Source: Streptomyces sp. TBY4 (lineage in GTDB: Bacteria > Actinomycetota > Actinomycetes > Streptomycetales > Streptomycetaceae). From it: 64,000 nucleotides of DNA. The stretch lies in assembly GCF_024213195.1 (NCBI RefSeq), contig NZ_JANAVF010000003.1:535612-599611 (forward strand). The letters run 5' to 3'. A model generated the notes under the pieces. It saw only the letters and a program-made list of their open reading frames with translations, had not been told where the DNA came from and did no database searches. Below, piece after piece: positions 7,356-15,112 of this stretch. Position numbers and translations under genes: made by a program. Position 1 is the first letter of the stretch. The number at the start of each line of letters is the position of its first letter.

Positions 7356-7667
7356 TCAGACGGTCACCGGGATGCCGAGCATCGCGGAAGCCTGCTGGAG
7401 TGGGCTGAGGCCGCGCGTGGGCTCGGAGGCCCGGGGGAGGCCGTGGCAGGTGAACCCGAGCTGGGTCATGGCCCGGAGGACTTCACCGGCGCTGAAGTCA
7501 CGGCGGTCCTGGCGGGTGATGACCTGGCCGACCTGCTTGACGGGGTAGGTGCGGCGCCCGATGATCACTGATTCGCCGACGGCCTGCTCGGGTTTGATGC
7601 CCTTCATCGACTCCAGGACGCCGCTCTTGGTCAGGTCGAACGGGAAGCGGGCGATGACACAGCGCAT
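7356..7667 (-). CDS. SCO5918-family protein
   Basis: This 103-residue protein starts MRCVIARFPFDLTKSGVLES and carries the conserved core VGQVITRQDRRDFSAGEVLR. I recognise this as the small family annotated from S. coelicolor SCO5918, found beside DEAD-box helicase and cold shock genes. Biochemical function is unknown; it has no membrane segment or signal peptide. It is the last gene of the leftward series csp, helicase, CBS protein, this protein, and is followed by a strong terminator. The context suggests a role with RNA or translation in the cold, which is inference. Confidence 0.75.
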   Translation of the reverse strand: MRCVIARFPFDLTKSGVLESMKGIKPEQAVGESVIIGRRTYPVKQVGQVITRQDRRDFSAGEVLRAMTQLGFTCHGLPRASEPTRGLSPLQQASAMLGIPVTV

Positions 7668-7719
7668 GTTGCCTCACAGGAAGAAGGAAGAGGGGACGGT
7701 CGTGCCGTGGTGAGGCGGT

Positions 7720-8124
7720 TCAGCGGGCAAGGGCGAGGACGCCCGGAGCGCTGCCCTGCTCGTCGACGACCGTCAGGGCATCGAGCCGGCGGTAGCGCAT
7801 CGTGCGCTCGGCTTCGGCCATCGTGGTCAAGGGCGAGGTGACCGGCCCGGGGTCTCCCAGGAGGTCGCGGAGACGGACCTGGTCCGTGTACGCCGTGCTG
7901 TCGCGGACGGCGGTGAGCCTGGCCTGGGTGACCAGCCCGGTGCACAGGCCGTCCTCGTCGCAGACCAGCAGATGACCCGCGCGGGCACTGGCCATGACGG
8001 CCAGGGCCACCTCGACCGTCATGTCGTCACAGACCTGTGGACCGGCCGTCTCCAACGCGTCGTCCACCGTCCGGTGCACAGGGTTGGCGTTCGTCGAGCG
8101 GGGTTGCATCTGGACCAGCGTCAA
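7720..8124 (-). CDS. CBS-domain protein
   Basis: This 134-residue protein has two CBS motifs: the first around MTVEVALAVMASARAGHLLV, the second around VTSPLTTMAEAERTMRYRRL and ending TVVDEQG. Paired CBS domains bind adenine nucleotides and regulate partners. The start is taken as a TTG at 8124 (MTLVQMQPRS), because an AGGAGG Shine-Dalgarno sits six bases before it; reading further upstream adds sequence without family features. It lies 46 bases downstream of the helicase and about 50 upstream of the SCO5918-type gene, so it is probably in the same transcript. No catalytic domain is attached. Confidence 0.8.
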   Translation of the reverse strand: MTLVQMQPRSTNANPVHRTVDDALETAGPQVCDDMTVEVALAVMASARAGHLLVCDEDGLCTGLVTQARLTAVRDSTAYTDQVRLRDLLGDPGPVTSPLTTMAEAERTMRYRRLDALTVVDEQGSAPGVLALAR

Positions 8125-8170
8125 AACGTGCCTCCTGCAGAGATGGGTCAGTTTCCTGATCACGTGTTTC

Positions 8171-9685
8171 TCAGGCCGCCGCATCGAAAGCGGACTGACG
8201 CACGCTCACGCGCCGGTCGCTCGAAGCGGGCCGACGCCTCCCCCGGGAGGCCGCGCTGCGCTTGGCGCGTGCGACGACCGGTGCGGTGATGACGACGGGG
8301 ATACCGGAGGGGGCCTGGGCTCCGGTGATGCGGTTCAGGGCCTCTTCGCCGGCGCGGACCTGGGTGGTCTGCGGGGTGATGCCGGCGGCCTGCATGAGCC
8401 GGATCACGTCGCGGCGCTGATGGGGGGTGACGAGGGTGACGACGCTGCCGGACTCGCCGGCGCGGGCGGTGCGGCCGCCACGGTGGAGATAGTCCTTGGG
8501 GTCGGTCGGCGGGTCGACGTTGACGACGAGGTCGAGGTTGTCGACGTGGATGCCGCGCGCCGCCACGTTCGTCGCGACCAGCACGGTCACGTGTCCGGTC
8601 TTGAACTGGGCGAGGGTGCGGGTGCGCTGGGGCTGCGACTTCCCGCCGTGCAGGGCGGCGGCCCGGACACCGCTGTTCAGCAGGTCCTGGGTCAGCCGGT
8701 CGACGGCGTGCTTGGTGTCCAGGAACATCATCACCCGGCCCTCGCGCGCCGCGATCTCCGTCGTCGTCCGGTGCTTGTCAGCGCCGTGGACGTGCAGCAC
8801 GTGGTGTTCCATCGTCGTCACCGCACCGGCCGAGGGGTCCACCGAGTGGACGACCGGGTCGGTGAGGTAGCGGCGGACCAGCAGGTCGACGTTGCGGTCC
8901 AGGGTGGCGGAGAACAGCATCCGCTGCCCCTCGGGACGCACCTGGTCGAGCAGCGCGGTGACCTGCGGCATGAAGCCCATGTCGGCCATCTGGTCGGCTT
9001 CGTCGAGGACGGTGATGGCGACCTGGTTCAGTCGGCATTCGCCACGGTCGATGAGGTCCTTCAACCGGCCGGGCGTAGCCACGACGACCTCCGCGCCTCC
9101 GCGCAGCGCGCCGGCCTGCTTGCCGATCGACATGCCCCCGACGACCGTGGTCAGGCGCAGCTTCACGGCGCGGGCGTACGGGGTGAGGGCGTCGGTCACC
9201 TGCTGGGCCAGCTCGCGGGTCGGGACGAGAACGAGGGCGAGCGGCTGGCGGGGCTCGGCGCGCTGCCCGGCGGTACGGGCCAGCAGCGCGAGGCCGAAGG
9301 CGAGCGTCTTGCCGGAGCCGGTGCGCCCGCGGCCGAGCACATCACGGCCCGCAAGGGTGTTGGGCAGGGTGGCGCTCTGGATCGGGAAGGGCACCGTCAC
9401 GCCCTGCGCGCCGAGGGCGGCCAGAAGCTCGACCGGCATGCCGAGATCGGCGAAGGCTTCGACGGCGGGCAGCGCCGGTGTGATCGTCTTCGGCAGGGCG
9501 AACTCGCCTGGGACCGAGGCGGGTCGGCGGCCGGAGCCGCCGGAGCGGCGCGGATCTGCGGAACGGCTCGGGGCCGACGAGCCGAAGCGGCTGCCTCGCT
9601 CCGAACCGGCGGCAGCGCCGAAAGCGGGGCCGCCGGTGCGGCTGCGGGTGCGAGAGGAACGGTCGTTCGTACGTGTGCGGTTCAT
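8171..9685 (-). CDS. DEAD-box ATP-dependent RNA helicase
   Basis: This 504-residue enzyme unwinds RNA duplexes using ATP. After a basic Arg/Ser/Gly-rich N-terminus (residues 1-60) come the motifs in order: Q-motif (Phe and IQSATLP, about 75-105), Walker A TGSGKT (122-127), PTRELAQQ (Ia), TPGRLKDLI (Ib), DEAD (228-231), SATLD (III), then the second RecA lobe with HGGKSQ, VLVATNVAARGIHVD and HRGGRTARAGE (VI). A basic tail ends the protein. It lies behind the cold shock gene and in front of CBS and SCO5918-type genes; this order is known for cold-adaptation blocks in Streptomyces. A leader of about 250 bases lies between the csp terminator and the start. Confidence 0.95.
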   Translation of the reverse strand: MNRTRTNDRSSRTRSRTGGPAFGAAAGSERGSRFGSSAPSRSADPRRSGGSGRRPASVPGEFALPKTITPALPAVEAFADLGMPVELLAALGAQGVTVPFPIQSATLPNTLAGRDVLGRGRTGSGKTLAFGLALLARTAGQRAEPRQPLALVLVPTRELAQQVTDALTPYARAVKLRLTTVVGGMSIGKQAGALRGGAEVVVATPGRLKDLIDRGECRLNQVAITVLDEADQMADMGFMPQVTALLDQVRPEGQRMLFSATLDRNVDLLVRRYLTDPVVHSVDPSAGAVTTMEHHVLHVHGADKHRTTTEIAAREGRVMMFLDTKHAVDRLTQDLLNSGVRAAALHGGKSQPQRTRTLAQFKTGHVTVLVATNVAARGIHVDNLDLVVNVDPPTDPKDYLHRGGRTARAGESGSVVTLVTPHQRRDVIRLMQAAGITPQTTQVRAGEEALNRITGAQAPSGIPVVITAPVVARAKRSAASRGRRRPASSDRRVSVRQSAFDAAA

Positions 9686-9938
9686 TCAGAACCTTCCTTG
9701 ATGCGGCACATATCAAGGAATTCCCGAAGCAGAAACGTGGCGCGGGGAATCGCAAGAACGGGCCGAATGGAATGCGAAAGCACCTCTGGCCTACAGGGAT
9801 TCTGTACGGGCACATGTGCTGAGGTGGGGTGGCGTCATATGGACGCGAAACAAAGGGAAATCGAGGGGCGAAGCGCCGAGCGCGCTGTAACCCTGAATCT
9901 TTCGTCCCGCAGGTGGCGTCGCTGCGGGAAATGTGTGC

Positions 9939-9976
9939 AGCTGGGGCCCGCACCCCGAGGGATGCGGGCCCCAGCT
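9939..9976 (-). terminator. Terminator of the cold shock gene
   Basis: A 14-bp stem (9939-9952 with 9963-9976) lies 18 bases past the csp stop codon. It separates csp from the helicase, so any helicase expression from the csp promoter needs read-through. The other bases from 9686 to 9938 are a helicase leader with no gene seen. Confidence 0.8.
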
Positions 9977-9994
9977 ACGAAATGCGCGTCAGGG

Positions 9995-10198
9995 TCAGGC
10001 GGGAACGATGTTCTCGGCCGTCGGGCCCTTCTGGCCCTGCGCGATGTCGAAGGTGACCTTCTGACCTTCCATCAGTTCACGGAAGCCCTGAGCGGCGATG
10101 TTCGAGAAGTGGGCGAACACGTCAGCGCCGCCACCGTCCTGCTCGATGAAGCCGAAACCCTTGGCCGCGTTGAACCACTTCACAGTGCCAGATGCCAT
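9995..10198 (-). CDS. Cold shock protein (CspA family)
   Basis: This 67-residue single-stranded nucleic acid binding protein has the OB fold of CspA. RNP1 (KGFGFIEQ) and RNP2 (VFAHFSNI) motifs are present, and the start [18 protein letters not shown] is classical. Such proteins melt RNA structure in the cold. The ATG at 10198 has a GGAG Shine-Dalgarno 8 bases away. Upstream, about 200 bases of relatively AT-rich DNA (10210-10450) suggest a long 5' UTR, as in other csp genes, though no promoter is called with certainty. It heads the helicase, CBS and SCO5918-type series. Confidence 0.95.
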   Translation of the reverse strand: MASGTVKWFNAAKGFGFIEQDGGGADVFAHFSNIAAQGFRELMEGQKVTFDIAQGQKGPTAENIVPA

Positions 10199-10442
10199 GT
10201 CATATCTCCTTTGGGGCATTACACCAGCACCCGCACGGACGCCGTGTCGCCGCGATGATGCCCCGCCGGAAAATGACCGGAAATATGAAGCGCTCGAATG
10301 TGGCGCGGAGGCCGGCTGGAGCGCTTGAAGTTTTTGGGTACCAAAACTGCAACCGAGATCGACAGTAGCACGCTGCAGCGGTTTGTGTGCGTTAAATATC
10401 TCCATCGCGTGCGGTGCGGAAAAATTCTCCCTGCGGGGTCCA
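10199..10442 (-). other. Gene-free csp leader region
   Basis: About 240 bases with lower GC than the flanks and no plausible gene on either strand. They include short inverted repeats such as CGCTGCAGCG near 10373. By analogy with other cold shock genes this is probably the 5' UTR and promoter of csp. Confidence 0.4.
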
Positions 10443-10748
10443 TTAACTCTCCGACCGCGGCGATAGATATTGATTCCCCTCGAGTGGAGCGTTTCGCGAG
10501 TAAGGGCGGCCGACAGCTGCGACATGCAGTCCAGGGGCGTGAGCCGGGCCTGCGGGGTGGGCCCGCAGCACCCTCCCGAAGGGATCAGAAGCTCGCAGGT
10601 GCTCCACGACGGTCTCGGGGTCGCCCGGGGCTGCCACCGGGATCCGGATGCGAACGCCATCGCCATGGTGCGCAGCCCGCACGATGGCCTCGATGGTGGC
10701 GGCCGCCTCAGTGGGAAGGCGCGGTGCGTCGGCTGTGGCCCACACGTG
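10443..10748 (-). pseudogene. Possible remnant of a coding region
   Basis: On the minus strand from about 10748 there is an open frame whose first 60 codons show the third-position G/C bias of real genes ([17 protein letters not shown] and [20 protein letters not shown]). After about 10570 the bias fades and the codons become AT-ended, ending at 10443. No convincing start or Shine-Dalgarno is seen and I do not recognise a family. It may be the tail of a decayed gene next to tRNA-Gly. The 10749-11010 stretch holds nothing else I can support. Confidence 0.3.
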
Positions 10749-11013
10749 AACGGCAGGACCAGCCGTGCCCTCTCGACTGGGCGGCCCCGTCGAGGATCCG
10801 AGTCAACCCCTCTGGCCAACTGCCCTTTTTTGAAAGCGAGTTCACGCGAAGGAAGCGACGGTGTGGTGTAGGTCGTCGAGAGCGCGTCTCGCGACGCGGG
10901 ATCCTCGTGGGCCCGTGTGGTGCAAGTGGTGCGCGGCAGGCCCTCCGAGCGGGGCATTCCAGCCAGTTGGGGCACGCGGAGGGCGCATCAGGGTCTCGCA
11001 GGTCTGGACAACG

Positions 11014-11046
11014 AAGAAGGCCCAGGTCGCTGACCTGGGCCTTCTT
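11014..11046 (-). terminator. Terminator behind tRNA-Gly
   Basis: A 15-bp stem (11014-11028 with 11032-11046) and a 3-base loop sit 6 bases past the 3' end of the tRNA on the minus strand. The spacing suits termination of the tRNA transcript. Confidence 0.8.
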
Positions 11047-11051
11047 GCAAG

Positions 11052-11122
11052 AGCGGATGACGGGAATCGAACCCGCGCTATAAGCTTGGGAAGCTCATGT
11101 TCTACCATTAAACTACATCCGC
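11052..11122 (-). tRNA. tRNA-Gly (anticodon CCC)
   Basis: This 71-base tRNA gene folds with acceptor arms GCGGATG/CATCCGC, a D-arm with AATGGTAGA, an anticodon loop TTCCCAA giving anticodon CCC, and a T-arm with GGTTCGATTCC. The 3' CCA is not encoded, as is common in Streptomyces. It decodes GGG glycine codons. It stands alone with its own terminator. Genes for tRNA are common integration sites; the decayed sequence downstream (10443-11010) would fit an old event, but no integrase or attachment repeat is seen. Confidence 0.95.
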
Positions 11123-11346
11123 ACAGTGGTCCAGTTGCCTGGAGCGCTATCGTTTCTCACCCTACCCCATGATCGACCCCTGGTGAATTCGTCCCGGGCG
11201 TGGTGTCGCGTGTGCGGTGCATGCGGGGGCGTGGGGGCGGGAGTTGGGGCGTACCTTGTGCGTGCGGAGTGGTGGCTGGAGTGGGTCTTGTTCATCCCCT
11301 AATGTGGCGATTCATCGCAGTACGGCTGGTTGGGGAAAGGGACTCG

Positions 11347-11514
11347 ATGGAGCACACCGTCGTCCGTTGTGCCGAAGGGCACGTGTTCAGCACCGCTTCG
11401 TTTCCGCTGCAGCACCTCGGTGCCGGCCGGATCGGGCCGGGGCGGCTGCTGCGGTGTCCGCGGTGTGCGCGGCTGCGGCACGCGGTGCCCGTGGCGGCGA
11501 CGCTGAAGCGGTAG
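11347..11514 (+). CDS. Small zinc-ribbon-like protein
   Basis: This 55-residue protein has a Cys-x4-His pattern near its start (CAEGH) and a CPRC pair near its end, which together could bind one zinc. It lacks membrane segments. The start ATG at 11347 opens MEHTVVRCAEGHVFSTASF. It lies 73 bases before dcd on the same strand. The 220 bases before it, up to tRNA-Gly, show no gene. I do not recognise a named function. Confidence 0.6.
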   Translation: MEHTVVRCAEGHVFSTASFPLQHLGAGRIGPGRLLRCPRCARLRHAVPVAATLKR

Positions 11515-11587
11515 GGAACGGTAGGTACCGGCGCGCGGGATTCCGCCTCGATTGGGGCGGCCCGCGCGCTCTGCGTATCCTCGGGAC

Positions 11588-12175
11588 GTGCTTCTCTCTG
11601 ATAAAGACATCCGGGCCGAGATCGACAGCGGACGGGTTCGCATCGACCCGTTCGACGAGTCGATGGTGCAGCCCTCCAGCATCGATGTACGTCTCGACCG
11701 GTTCTTCCGGGTCTTCGAGAATCACCGCTACGCCCACATCGACCCCGCCACCGAGCAGAGCGACCTGACGCGGATGGTCGAGCCGGAGGGGGACGAGGCG
11801 TTCATCCTCCACCCGGGTGAGTTCGTCCTCGCCTCGACCTACGAGGTCATCTCGCTGCCCGACGACATTGCCTCCAGACTGGAGGGGAAGTCCAGCCTCG
11901 GCCGGCTCGGGCTGGTGACGCATTCGACCGCCGGGTTCATCGACCCCGGGTTCTCCGGGCACGTGACCCTGGAGCTGTCGAACCTCGCCACGCTGCCGAT
12001 CAAGCTCTGGCCGGGCATGAAGATCGGGCAGCTGTGCCTGTTCCGGCTCAGCTCGCCCGCCGAGTTCCCGTACGGGAGCGAGCGGTACGGATCGCGGTAC
12101 CAGGGCCAGCGCGGCCCGACGGCCTCGCGGTCCTTCCAGAACTTCCACCGGACCCAGGTGAGGCACGAGGCATGA
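11588..12175 (+). CDS. dcd: dCTP deaminase
   Basis: This 195-residue enzyme converts dCTP to dUTP and feeds dTMP synthesis; some actinobacterial forms also hydrolyse dUTP, which cannot be decided here. The trimeric dUTPase fold is shown by [19 protein letters not shown], the signature [10 protein letters not shown], the catalytic-region [19 protein letters not shown] and the tail [20 protein letters not shown]. The GTG at 11588 (MLLSDKDI) is the usual family start. Its stop overlaps the start of the next gene (ATGA), so the two are translated together. Confidence 0.95.
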   Translation: MLLSDKDIRAEIDSGRVRIDPFDESMVQPSSIDVRLDRFFRVFENHRYAHIDPATEQSDLTRMVEPEGDEAFILHPGEFVLASTYEVISLPDDIASRLEGKSSLGRLGLVTHSTAGFIDPGFSGHVTLELSNLATLPIKLWPGMKIGQLCLFRLSSPAEFPYGSERYGSRYQGQRGPTASRSFQNFHRTQVRHEA

Positions 12176-12696
12176 GTGACGGAGTGAGCGACGGAGTGGG
12201 TGGCGCAGTGCGCGAGAACCTCGATTACCAGGGGTTCGGGCGGGCCGTGCGCGAGCTGGCGCAGACCATCGCCGACGACGGCTACGAGCCCGACATCATC
12301 CTGAGCATCGCCAGGGGCGGCGTCTTCGTCGCGGGCGGTCTGGCGTACGCGCTCGACTGCAAGAACATCCATCTGGTGAACGTCGAGTTCTACACCGGGG
12401 TGGGGACCACCCTGGAGATGCCGGTCATGCTGGCGCCCGTCCCCGAGGCGATCGACTTCACCGACAAGAAGGTGCTGATCGCCGACGACGTCGCCGACAC
12501 CGGCAAGACGCTCAAGCTGGTGCACGACTTCTGCCTGGGGCACGTCGCCGAGGTCCGGTCCGCCGTGATCTACGAGAAGTCCCACTCGCTCGTGAAGTGC
12601 GAGTACGTGTGGAAGAAGACCGACGAGTGGGTCAACTTCCCCTGGTCGGTCGAACCGCCCGTCGTGAAGCGCGAGGGACAGGTCCTCGACGCCTGA
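12172..12696 (+). CDS. Phosphoribosyltransferase
   Basis: This 174-residue protein has a type I phosphoribosyltransferase fold. The PRPP-binding loop [14 protein letters not shown] (about residues 101-114) is intact, and the [20 protein letters not shown] segment forms the earlier substrate loop. The class resembles xanthine/hypoxanthine (Gpt/Hpt-like) enzymes, but the exact base is not clear. It starts with ATGA overlap on dcd, which ties it to nucleotide metabolism. A terminator follows at once. Confidence 0.85.
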   Translation: MSDGVSDGVGGAVRENLDYQGFGRAVRELAQTIADDGYEPDIILSIARGGVFVAGGLAYALDCKNIHLVNVEFYTGVGTTLEMPVMLAPVPEAIDFTDKKVLIADDVADTGKTLKLVHDFCLGHVAEVRSAVIYEKSHSLVKCEYVWKKTDEWVNFPWSVEPPVVKREGQVLDA

Positions 12697-12706
12697 GGGT
12701 GAGTGT

Positions 12707-12743
12707 GGAGGGGCCCGCCGCGCACAGCGCGGCGGGCCCCTCC
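12707..12743. terminator. Bidirectional terminator
   Basis: A 17-bp perfect stem with an ACA loop (12707-12723 with 12727-12743), followed by GTTT. It serves both the dcd operon and the convergent Yip1-type gene. Confidence 0.85.
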
Positions 12744-12762
12744 GTTTGTGCGGGCGTACGGG

Positions 12763-13692
12763 TCAGATCGTGCCCAGCTTGATGATCGACAGCAGGGCGA
12801 TCAGCTGGATGGCCGATGCGCCCAGGGCCTTCGGCCACGGCAGGTCGTGGGATTTGCTGACCAGGGAGACGAAGAGCGCCCCGGCCGCCACCCAGGTGGC
12901 CCAGCCCAGGATCTGGACGAGCATGTTGTCGCCGCCGAGGAAGATGGCGAAGAGCAGGCGCGGTACGTCCGTCAGGCTCATGACCAGCATCGACAGGCCC
13001 ACCGTGGGCTGCCACGAGCCGTCGCCGCCCAGCTGGCGGGCCAGCGTGTGCGTGACGGCGCCGAGGATCAGCCCGCAGATCACGAAGGCGACGCCCGCCG
13101 AGAGGACGATCGGGACGGCCTTGGAGAGGGTGGCGTTGATGACGTCCTTGCGGGCGTCGTCGAGGCCGAACACCGCGAGCATCCCGTAGAGGAAGGTCAC
13201 GATCAGCGCGGGTCCCCAGACGGGGTAGTCGCGCATCTGCAGGAAGGTCGGGCCCGGGCGGGTCACGATGCCCCGGAGCAGGTCCTTCCACGGCAGCCGC
13301 GGACCGGTGGGGCCGGCGGCCTGGGCCGCGCCCGCCTGGTAGGTCGCGCCCTGGTTGTACGGGTACGGGTCCTCGCCGATGGCGAAGGCCTGGGTGTACC
13401 CGGGCGAGTCGGCCGGGCCGCCGGGGCCCTGGGCGGGGGGACGGCCGTAGTCGTAGCCGTACCCCTGACCCTGGCCGGCCTGGCCGCCGTGTCCGCCGTG
13501 CGGGTCGAAGTATTCGGGCTCGCCGTGCCCCCCGGGAGCGGCCTGCTGCGGCCACTGCTGGGGTGCGTAGGGCTGCTGGCCGTACGGCGCGGGCGCCTGG
13601 GGCGCCTGCTGCTGACCGTACGGCTGCTGCCGCGGGGGTTGCTGCGGGGTGCGGTTGTTGTCCCGGCCGCGTCCGATCCTGAATCCAGCCAC
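12763..13692 (-). CDS. Yip1-family membrane protein with Gln/Pro-rich head
   Basis: This 309-residue protein has a cytoplasmic N-terminal half (about residues 1-130) made of Gln/Pro/Gly/Tyr-rich low-complexity sequence. The C-terminal half has about five membrane segments with a Yip1-domain look (LLRGIVTRPGPTFLQMRDYP opening, then segments near VWGPALIVTFLYGMLAVF and AVPIVLSAGVAFVICGLILG). The GTG at 13692 (MAGFRIGRG) is the start used. Function in bacteria is unknown; a role in membrane organisation is often guessed. It is convergent with the dcd operon. Confidence 0.8.
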   Translation of the reverse strand: MAGFRIGRGRDNNRTPQQPPRQQPYGQQQAPQAPAPYGQQPYAPQQWPQQAAPGGHGEPEYFDPHGGHGGQAGQGQGYGYDYGRPPAQGPGGPADSPGYTQAFAIGEDPYPYNQGATYQAGAAQAAGPTGPRLPWKDLLRGIVTRPGPTFLQMRDYPVWGPALIVTFLYGMLAVFGLDDARKDVINATLSKAVPIVLSAGVAFVICGLILGAVTHTLARQLGGDGSWQPTVGLSMLVMSLTDVPRLLFAIFLGGDNMLVQILGWATWVAAGALFVSLVSKSHDLPWPKALGASAIQLIALLSIIKLGTI

Positions 13693-13993
13693 GTGATCGA
13701 AAGTACCCGCTCCCGGGCGCCCCGGTGGCCGGGGCGGGGGAAGAGGCCCCCTTTGCGGCTGAGCTGTGACATCCCCTAGGGGGTACCTGGAGGGCCTTCT
13801 CGGGGTGGGTCGGGGACGGGGGCGGGGTGGGCCCGGGGTGGGCCCCGGGCGGGTTACGTGGCTGCGCGGCAGTCTGCTGATGTCCGTTACATCTCCGACG
13901 GAATACGGACATACCGGGTCCGTAGCTTCGTAGGTGTCGACGCAGCCCCACCCCGCCCACGAAGTACGAACGAGCACGAGAAGAGCCCCCCTC

Positions 13994-15040
13994 ATGCGCA
14001 GCCCGCACCGCCGCACCACCCTCCGTACCGCCGCCGTCGTGGCCGGTGCGGCCGCCGTACTCGCCCTCCCGGTGGGGTCCGCCTTCGCCGATTCCCCGGC
14101 CGTACCGGACCAGCAGGTCCTGCCGGGCATCGAGCAGCCGTCCGTGGACCCGCAGCAGCCCCAGGTGGACCCGAGCGTCCCGCCCACCACGCCGCCGACC
14201 ACGCCGCCGACCACGCCTCCCACCACGCCCCCGACCACCCCGCCGGTGAAGCCGTCCGTCCGGGCCTACGTCACGACCGTGAAGCTGGCCGACGGATCGG
14301 TCGCCAAGGTCTACAAGATCGGCGAGGGTCACTTCGAGGCCGACGTCTTCGCCGGTGGCGTCAAGCTGGACACCCTGGTCAGCAAGGGCGGCTCGCCGGC
14401 CTACGGCCAGAACAACGGGATGCACGTCGTCCTCCAGCCGAACGGCACCGTCACCTCGTGGATCGAGGGCGCCACCAAGCCGGCCGAGAAGCCGAAGCCC
14501 AAGCCGAAGCCGCCGGTGGAGAAGAAGGAGAACTCCTTCCAGGTCGCCATGCCCGACGGGCGCAACGCGCGGCTGATCGACGGCCCGAACGGCAAGCGCG
14601 TCGAGATCTCGATGCCGAACGGGAACCTCCTCGGGACGATCGACCTGAAGAACCCGACCGCGACGAACGACGGCTGGACGTACAAGCTCGTCCAGGACGG
14701 GAAGCGCGTGAAGTTCGTCGTCATCGACGGCAAGAGCGGCGGGAACAGCTGGGTCTACGACTTCAGCACCGGCAAGCTGATCGAGAAGTACCAGGTCGAC
14801 AAGGGCGACAAGGGCGGCAAGAAGCCGGTCGCCCAGCCGGTCGAGAAGAAGGCCGTGGACACGGCCGTCGAGCGGGTCGTGCCGAAGGGCGGCGTCAAGG
14901 CCGGTGCGGAGGGTGTCGCGCCGGTGTCCTCCGAAGGCGACGGCACGCTGATGCTCGCCGCCGGCGGGGGCATGGCGGCGGTCGGCGCCGCGGGCCTCGG
15001 CTTCGCGATGCTGCGCCGCCACCGGTCCGACCAGTCCTGA
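13994..15040 (+). CDS. Secreted, C-terminally anchored protein with Pro/Thr linker
   Basis: This 348-residue protein has a signal peptide (MRSPHRRTTLRTAAVVAGAA, cleaved near SAFA) and then a PTTP tandem linker at about residues 65-90. Two similar beta-rich segments follow, each with a pattern like VKLADGSVAKVYKIGEGHFE or MPDGRNARLIDGPNGKRVEI. Near the end lies a hydrophobic anchor (about 316-338) and a basic tail ending RRHRSDQS. There is no LPxTG motif, so sortase anchoring is unlikely. An upstream in-frame ATG at 13934 was rejected because it would put 20 residues before the signal peptide. Function is unknown. Confidence 0.75.
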   Translation: MRSPHRRTTLRTAAVVAGAAAVLALPVGSAFADSPAVPDQQVLPGIEQPSVDPQQPQVDPSVPPTTPPTTPPTTPPTTPPTTPPVKPSVRAYVTTVKLADGSVAKVYKIGEGHFEADVFAGGVKLDTLVSKGGSPAYGQNNGMHVVLQPNGTVTSWIEGATKPAEKPKPKPKPPVEKKENSFQVAMPDGRNARLIDGPNGKRVEISMPNGNLLGTIDLKNPTATNDGWTYKLVQDGKRVKFVVIDGKSGGNSWVYDFSTGKLIEKYQVDKGDKGGKKPVAQPVEKKAVDTAVERVVPKGGVKAGAEGVAPVSSEGDGTLMLAAGGGMAAVGAAGLGFAMLRRHRSDQS

Positions 15041-15056
15041 CCCGACCCCGTACAGC

Positions 15057-15093
15057 GGAACGGCCCGCCCCCCTCAGGGGAGCGGGCCGTTCC
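15057..15093. terminator. Bidirectional terminator
   Basis: A 12-bp stem (15057-15068 with 15082-15093) lies 16 bases past the stop of the anchored secreted protein, between two convergent genes. The stem core GGAACGGCCCGC is perfect. Confidence 0.75.
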
Positions 15094-15112
15094 GGCGTTC
15101 CTGCTGCGCGGG

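Noticed and set aside
7994..10258. A 754-codon plus-strand frame opposite the helicase and csp
   Set aside because: Antisense shadow of the DEAD-box gene; no recognisable domain.
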